10,906 nucleotides of DNA, from the NCBI GenBank assembly GCA_027578815.1, contig JANBTH010000817.1:1-10906 (forward strand). Reading direction: 5' to 3'. Source of the stretch: Coemansia sp. RSA 1804. Lineage: Eukaryota; Kickxellomycota; Kickxellomycetes; Kickxellales; Kickxellaceae. Each line of letters begins with the position of its first letter. Position 1 is the stretch's first letter. This document shows positions 6,766-10,906 of this stretch, piece by piece. The notes beneath the pieces are model-generated. The model worked only from the letters and a program-made list of their open reading frames with translations. It searched no databases and was not told the DNA's origin. A program made the position numbers and the translations under genes.

Positions 6766-7599
6766 ATGCCATTGCCATCCATATTCCAGAAAACTATCCG
6801 TATAGCGTGCAGACACAATGGACGGAGCGTCGTAAGCCGCACAGCAGCAATACTACGAAACACCCGTGGTAATACTCTTGTCGAGCGCTCAGCCCATATA
6901 AAGCAGCAGCAGTGCCGCGCAATGTCGAGCAGTAAGAAGAAGAAGAAGGGCGGATCGTCGCACCGGTACATGGAGCGGCAGCTCCGGGATCCGTTTGTGA
7001 AGCGCGCACAGACGGAGCAGTTCCGCGCACGCAGTAGCTTCAAGCTGATTGAGCTGATCGACAAGCACCAGCTGGTGCCGACCAACAGCAGCGATATGGA
7101 GATGTGTGTGGTGGACTGTGGCGCTGCGCCTGGTGGATGGAGCCAAGTGGTTGCGCGAAAGATGGCCGTCGCCGACACCTCTGGTGCTCTTCAGCTGCCG
7201 CGTATCGTGGCCATCGACTTGCTGCCGATGCCGCCGGTCCCCGGCGTCCATTTCATCCAGGGCGACTTCCTGGATCCCGCCACCAAGCGCCAGGTGGCGT
7301 TGGCGCTGGATGGCCGCCGGGTCGGACTAGTGCTGTCGGACATGGCGCCCCCGTTCACTGGCCACCACTCGGTTGACGCCGACAGAACAATGAACCTCTG
7401 CGACGATGTCGGGGCATTCGCCGACGAGTTCCTGGCTAAGGGCGGGTCCATGGTGCTCAAGTTCTTTATGGGCGGCCACGAGTCCGAGATGCGTAGCCGG
7501 TTGCGTCAAGCCTTTAGGAAGGTGGTTGTTGAAAAGCCCGAGGCCTCGCGCAAGCAGTCGTCGGAGCAGTACCTTGTGTGCATCGACAAGCTGACCTAG
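6766..7599 (+). CDS. MRM2: Mitochondrial rRNA 2'-O-uridine methyltransferase (FtsJ/RrmJ family)
   Basis: A 277-residue protein of the FtsJ/RrmJ family. Mrm2 members methylate a conserved uridine in the A-loop of mitochondrial large-subunit rRNA during ribosome assembly, using S-adenosylmethionine. Residues 68-88 (YMERQLRDPF...FRARS) are the family's N-terminal signature. The SAM-binding motif VDCGAAPGGW is at 116-125, with D151 as the acidic partner and QGDFLDP at 165-171. The catalytic K-D-K-E tetrad is K93, D192, K232 and E267; PEASRKQSSEQYLV near the end is typical. Residues 1-52 carry ten Lys/Arg and only one acidic residue, fitting a mitochondrial presequence. An internal Met53 precedes a KKKKK run and could start a second form. 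Trm7 and Spb1 are related alternatives, but the presequence, small size and bacterial-like core favour Mrm2. The gene lies 317 bases after PCK1 with no functional link. Confidence 0.88.
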   Translation: MPLPSIFQKTIRIACRHNGRSVVSRTAAILRNTRGNTLVERSAHIKQQQCRAMSSSKKKKKGGSSHRYMERQLRDPFVKRAQTEQFRARSSFKLIELIDKHQLVPTNSSDMEMCVVDCGAAPGGWSQVVARKMAVADTSGALQLPRIVAIDLLPMPPVPGVHFIQGDFLDPATKRQVALALDGRRVGLVLSDMAPPFTGHHSVDADRTMNLCDDVGAFADEFLAKGGSMVLKFFMGGHESEMRSRLRQAFRKVVVEKPEASRKQSSEQYLVCIDKLT

Positions 7600-8008
7600 G
7601 TCAGAGAGATAGATGTTCTGGCTGCATCTGCTTACGCCAGCGGAGTAGCTAACGCAAAAAGGGGAGTATTGTTGTCTGACAAACGCAAACAACAACGCTT
7701 TTTTTGTAAATTACAGCATAATCCTCGTTTTTATTTTTAGGCTCCACCAGCCCAGAAAAAAAAAAACTCCCCCACCAGCTGTCACATAGCGTTTCTCATT
7801 TCTCTTTCTCCTTCCTATATTTCCCTATTCTTTATCTCCCTCCTACTCTTTGTTTCTTGTAGTATTATAACAGATATTTGTTAGACCTCTTTTCTCACTT
7901 TTCGTGTCTGTTGTACATTATTCATATTTTGTTACATTTTGGCTTCTACGCATTTGCTATTCCGCATTTTCTTCTAATTTCCTTCTGGTGGACACTAGTG
8001 TAAATAGC
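7600..8008 (+). other. MRM2 3' UTR and cotransporter promoter spacer
   Basis: A 409-base spacer. About 70 bases after the MRM2 stop, TTGTTGT (7669-7675) can pair with ACAACAA (7689-7695), followed by seven T (7699-7705). AACGCAAA is repeated at 7651-7658 and 7682-7689. The second half is a strong pyrimidine tract (about 7790-7860), typical of fungal promoters and leaders. No clear TATA box or AATAAA was found, and no gene is seen. Confidence 0.7.
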
Positions 8009-10906
8009 ATGCCTCGCTTTCTGAGCAGGGCAGGAACAAACATCGATGACCTCGAGCGCCAGCTGGCACGCGTAGGGTCGGCAGAGAACGAAGAAGCATT
8101 GTCGCCACCAGCAGACGAAGCCGGCGCCGGCGCCCCGGCTACTGAACGAACGCCTCTTATACACATAAGCGGCCCAGGAAGCACGTCGCACACGCTGTTG
8201 TCGTCTCGGTCCCCGCACCTGGACTCGCGCTCTGCGGACGATACTCCAACACAGTCGTTTGCCTCCTCCTCTGCTGCTGCTGCTGCGCATACGCTGTTGA
8301 CAGTAGGCGATGGGACCCGACAATCAATGCTGCGTCTACGACAGAGTGACGAAACGCAGATGCAGTCACAAGACGGCGGCGGGGATATTGGATGGTTGGG
8401 CGCCCAACAGCAGCAGAGGCAGAGGCAGGCGGTGACGTCGTCAGGCGCAGCTCCGCGCAAGCTTGGGACATGGGACGGCGTGTTTATGCCAGTCACGCTG
8501 ACGATCTGGGGCATCCTGGTGTACGTGCGCATGGGGTTTTTCATCAGCCAGGTGGGCGTGGTCGGCACAATCGGCAGCTTCGTGTGCGGATACACAGTGA
8601 CAACGCTAACGACGCTGTCGATTTCAGCAATCTCAACCAACGGCACCGTCAAGGGCGGAGGGCCCTACTACATGCTGTCCCGGTCGCTGGGACCCGAGTT
8701 TGGCGGAAGTATCGGACTGATGTTCTACATTGGCACACTGCTTGCAGGCGCACTGAACGCGGTTGCATTTGTCGAGCCGATGATGAACAACTTTGGGAGC
8801 AAGGGCGGCGATGTGCTACAGGTGCTTCCCGAGGGGCCCTGGTGGGACATCCTGTACAGCTCGGTGCTTCTGGCACTCTGCACCGTGGTGTGTCTGAGGG
8901 GCGCGCAGATGTTTGCAAAGGCATCGACGTTCCTGTCGGCCGTCATCATCGCGTCGATAGTCATGATCATGGCGTCGTTTGCGCTGCGTGCGCCCTTCGA
9001 GGACGAGACGCGCGGCGTGTACTACAGCGGATGGAGCGCCGAGACCTTGCGTGAGAATATGTGGCCGGAGCTGGTGGCCGAGTCGTACAGCTCGGTTCTG
9101 GGCGTGCTGTTCCCGGCGTGCATCGGCATCATGGCCGGCGCATCAATGTCGTCGCAGCTGCGTAAGCCCAGCAAGTCGATTCCCAAGGGCACGCTGTGGG
9201 GTGTGGGCGTGACGTTTGTGCTCTACATTGCGCTGGCCGTGTCGCTCGGATCCACGACGCGTCGCGCAACACTGCGGTCCAATTACAACGTGCTGCAGGA
9301 GATCAACATTGTGCCGCTGGTGGTGGCGGTGGGAGCGCTGACAACCAGCGTAACGAGCACGCTTAGCGGGCTGCTGTCGGCGGCCAGCGTGCTGCAGGCC
9401 ATTGCCAAGGACGATTTGTTTGCGGTGCTGGCGCCGCTGAAGCGTGTGGGACGCAACGATAGTCCGACACGCGCTATCTTTGCCACGTATGCGATTTCGC
9501 AGGTAGCATTCTTTGTTGGCGACACCAACGCGGTTGCGCCGTACACGACGATGTTCAACCTGATCATGTTTGCGTTTGTCAATGTTGCGTGTCTGGTGCT
9601 GAAGCTGGCGGCGTCGGTCAACTTCCGCCCGACGTTCCAGTACTTCAAGGCATGGACGGCAGCGGTGGGTGCCGTCGGGTGCTTTGCAACAATGCTGTTC
9701 GTTGACGCATTGTCTGCGCTGGCGTCAACGGCGGTGGTTGTTGTGCTGTTTGCGTATGTGCACTACACCTGTCCGCCCAAGCCATGGGGCGACGTCACGC
9801 AGAGTCTGATCTACCACCAGTGCCGCAAGTTCATGCTTCGCTTGGATCTACGCAAGGATCACGTCAAGTTCTGGCGGCCCCAGATCCTGCTGCTGGTGCA
9901 CAATCCGCGCAACTCGCTCCATCTGATCCGCTTCTGCAATGCGCTGAAGAAGGGCGGCCTGTACGTCATCGGCCACGTCATCAAGCGCGAGGACTTTGGT
10001 CATGCGATGAGCGAGTTCCGTCGCCAGGAGCCTGCGTGGCTGCGGCTGATCGATGTGCTTGGCGTCAAGGCCTTTCTGAACATGGCTGTTGACAAGAGCG
10101 ATGATGCCGGCGCGCGCAGTATTGTCTTTGGTGCTGGGCTTGGCGGTATGCGACCCAACATCGTGGTCATGGGCTTCTTTAACTTTCTTGCTGGCCGAGA
10201 AGCAGCGGATGGATCCGTGAGTAGCCAGCTCACGTATAACGGACAAGAGCAGCACCAGCGGAAAGAGGTTCTGCCAACCGACGGCATTGAGCTCAACACG
10301 CCGATCTCGCCGACTGCTTATCTGCGCATCATCGAGGACGTGCTGACGATGGGCAAGGCGCTGGGAATCGCGCACGGGTTTTCCGGACTAGAGACGCAGC
10401 ATGGATTGTCTGGGTTGCACGTTCCAGCGCCAACCACCGACCAGGCGGGACAGAAGAAGAGCAGCAGCGCACCAGCCCAGCCCACGCAGTACATTGATCT
10501 GTGGCCCATCCAGATCGGGTCGGCAGCCACCACGGCGGCTGTAAGCAGCGATGGCCGACACACGTATCTGACGAACTTTGACTCATACGTGATGGTTCTC
10601 CAGCTGGGCACGGTTCTGCATCTGGTGCCGTATTGGAACAAGCGGTACACACTGCGCGTCATGTGTTTTGTGGAGGACCAGAGAGACGTGGACGAGGAGT
10701 ACCGGCGAGTGGCGAAGCTGCTTCGTGATCTCCGCGTGGTTGCCGAGCTCCATGTGCACCACATGCGTGGCGCCGGACTGGAAACCTACGACCGGGCGGT
10801 GCGAGCCGCCTCTTCGTCCTCTTCTGCTGCTGGTCCTGTGGTGCAGGCGCAACACGCTGTGCAGCCGGTGCCGCTTCCGCCGAACTCGCGAGTACGCCAG
10901 CATTGT
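8009..10906 (+). CDS. VHC1: Vacuolar-type cation-chloride cotransporter (SLC12 family), 3' end cut by window
   Basis: The frame is open from ATG 8009 to the window end: 966 codons, no stop, no intron. Residues 1-150 form a Ser/Ala/Gln-rich cytosolic tail. About twelve hydrophobic segments follow between ~155 and ~586. Family marks: KLGTWDGVFMP 151-161 at TM1, GGGPYYMLSRSLGPEFGGS 216-234, CIGIMAGASMSSQLRKPSKS 371-390 with IPKGT after TM6, and NFRPTFQYF 538-546. The C-terminal domain shows RPQILLLVHNPRNS 623-636 and YWNKRYTLRVMCFVED 875-890. These proteins carry K+ and/or Na+ with Cl- electroneutrally; yeast Vhc1 does so in the vacuole membrane and has 1120 residues, so perhaps 100-200 are missing here. 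E46-RTPL-I51 fits an acidic dileucine vacuolar signal. The C-terminal domain holds low-complexity stretches (~730-765, ~800-825, ~934-960). The Vhc1 assignment over a plasma-membrane KCC is inferred. Confidence 0.9.
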   Translation, partial: MPRFLSRAGTNIDDLERQLARVGSAENEEALSPPADEAGAGAPATERTPLIHISGPGSTSHTLLSSRSPHLDSRSADDTPTQSFASSSAAAAAHTLLTVGDGTRQSMLRLRQSDETQMQSQDGGGDIGWLGAQQQQRQRQAVTSSGAAPRKLGTWDGVFMPVTLTIWGILVYVRMGFFISQVGVVGTIGSFVCGYTVTTLTTLSISAISTNGTVKGGGPYYMLSRSLGPEFGGSIGLMFYIGTLLAGALNAVAFVEPMMNNFGSKGGDVLQVLPEGPWWDILYSSVLLALCTVVCLRGAQMFAKASTFLSAVIIASIVMIMASFALRAPFEDETRGVYYSGWSAETLRENMWPELVAESYSSVLGVLFPACIGIMAGASMSSQLRKPSKSIPKGTLWGVGVTFVLYIALAVSLGSTTRRATLRSNYNVLQEINIVPLVVAVGALTTSVTSTLSGLLSAASVLQAIAKDDLFAVLAPLKRVGRNDSPTRAIFATYAISQVAFFVGDTNAVAPYTTMFNLIMFAFVNVACLVLKLAASVNFRPTFQYFKAWTAAVGAVGCFATMLFVDALSALASTAVVVVLFAYVHYTCPPKPWGDVTQSLIYHQCRKFMLRLDLRKDHVKFWRPQILLLVHNPRNSLHLIRFCNALKKGGLYVIGHVIKREDFGHAMSEFRRQEPAWLRLIDVLGVKAFLNMAVDKSDDAGARSIVFGAGLGGMRPNIVVMGFFNFLAGREAADGSVSSQLTYNGQEQHQRKEVLPTDGIELNTPISPTAYLRIIEDVLTMGKALGIAHGFSGLETQHGLSGLHVPAPTTDQAGQKKSSSAPAQPTQYIDLWPIQIGSAATTAAVSSDGRHTYLTNFDSYVMVLQLGTVLHLVPYWNKRYTLRVMCFVEDQRDVDEEYRRVAKLLRDLRVVAELHVHHMRGAGLETYDRAVRAASSSSSAAGPVVQAQHAVQPVPLPPNSRVRQHC

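Noticed and set aside
7957..8652. A 231-codon minus-strand frame opposite the cotransporter start, and other frames inside MRM2 and the cotransporter
   Set aside because: They are shadows of the conserved + strand proteins, made long by G/C-biased codons.

Overview
The window looks like nuclear DNA of a fungus, most likely an early-diverging one. A Kickxellales/Coemansia-type genome is my guess from the intron-poor genes, the very G/C-rich third codon positions, the AT-rich spacers and the CAG-rich simple repeats. The fungal assignment rests on the gene set: an Hse1-type ESCRT-0 subunit, an ATP-dependent PEP carboxykinase, a mitochondrial FtsJ-type rRNA methyltransferase and a Vhc1-type cation-chloride cotransporter. 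I cannot name a species.

Layout: four protein genes, all on the + strand, none needing an intron inside the window. (1) 1-818 is the 3' end of an HSE1 gene: the conserved helical core followed by a Gln/Pro tail ending near an 18-residue polyQ run. (2) 819-4846 has no recognisable gene. It is 4 kb of AT-rich sequence with homopolymer runs and small repeats, and it ends in a well-formed PCK1 promoter (CCAAT, a MEF2/Rlm1-type box, TATATAAA) and a pyrimidine-rich leader carrying a (CAG)10 tract, a (CCAA)n tract and one 8-codon upstream ORF. (3) 4847-6448 is PCK1, complete, with all catalytic motifs. (4) 6766-7599 is MRM2, complete, with an Arg-rich presequence and the K-D-K-E methyltransferase tetrad. 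(5) 8009-10906 is a VHC1-like cotransporter open to the window edge: 966 codons with no stop, the full membrane core, and a cytosolic C-terminal domain cut by the window.

The genes do not form a pathway or cluster. They are housekeeping genes of gluconeogenesis, mitochondrial ribosome maturation, endosomal sorting and vacuolar ion transport. The two genes at the ends share an endosome/vacuole theme, which is probably coincidence. I found no mobile element, CRISPR array, tRNA or rRNA, and no convincing undescribed multi-gene system. The points most worth checking are the oversized spacer and palindromic promoter element upstream of PCK1, its upstream ORF, the compositional break at the MRM2 N-terminus, and a dileucine-type sorting motif in the VHC1 N-terminus.
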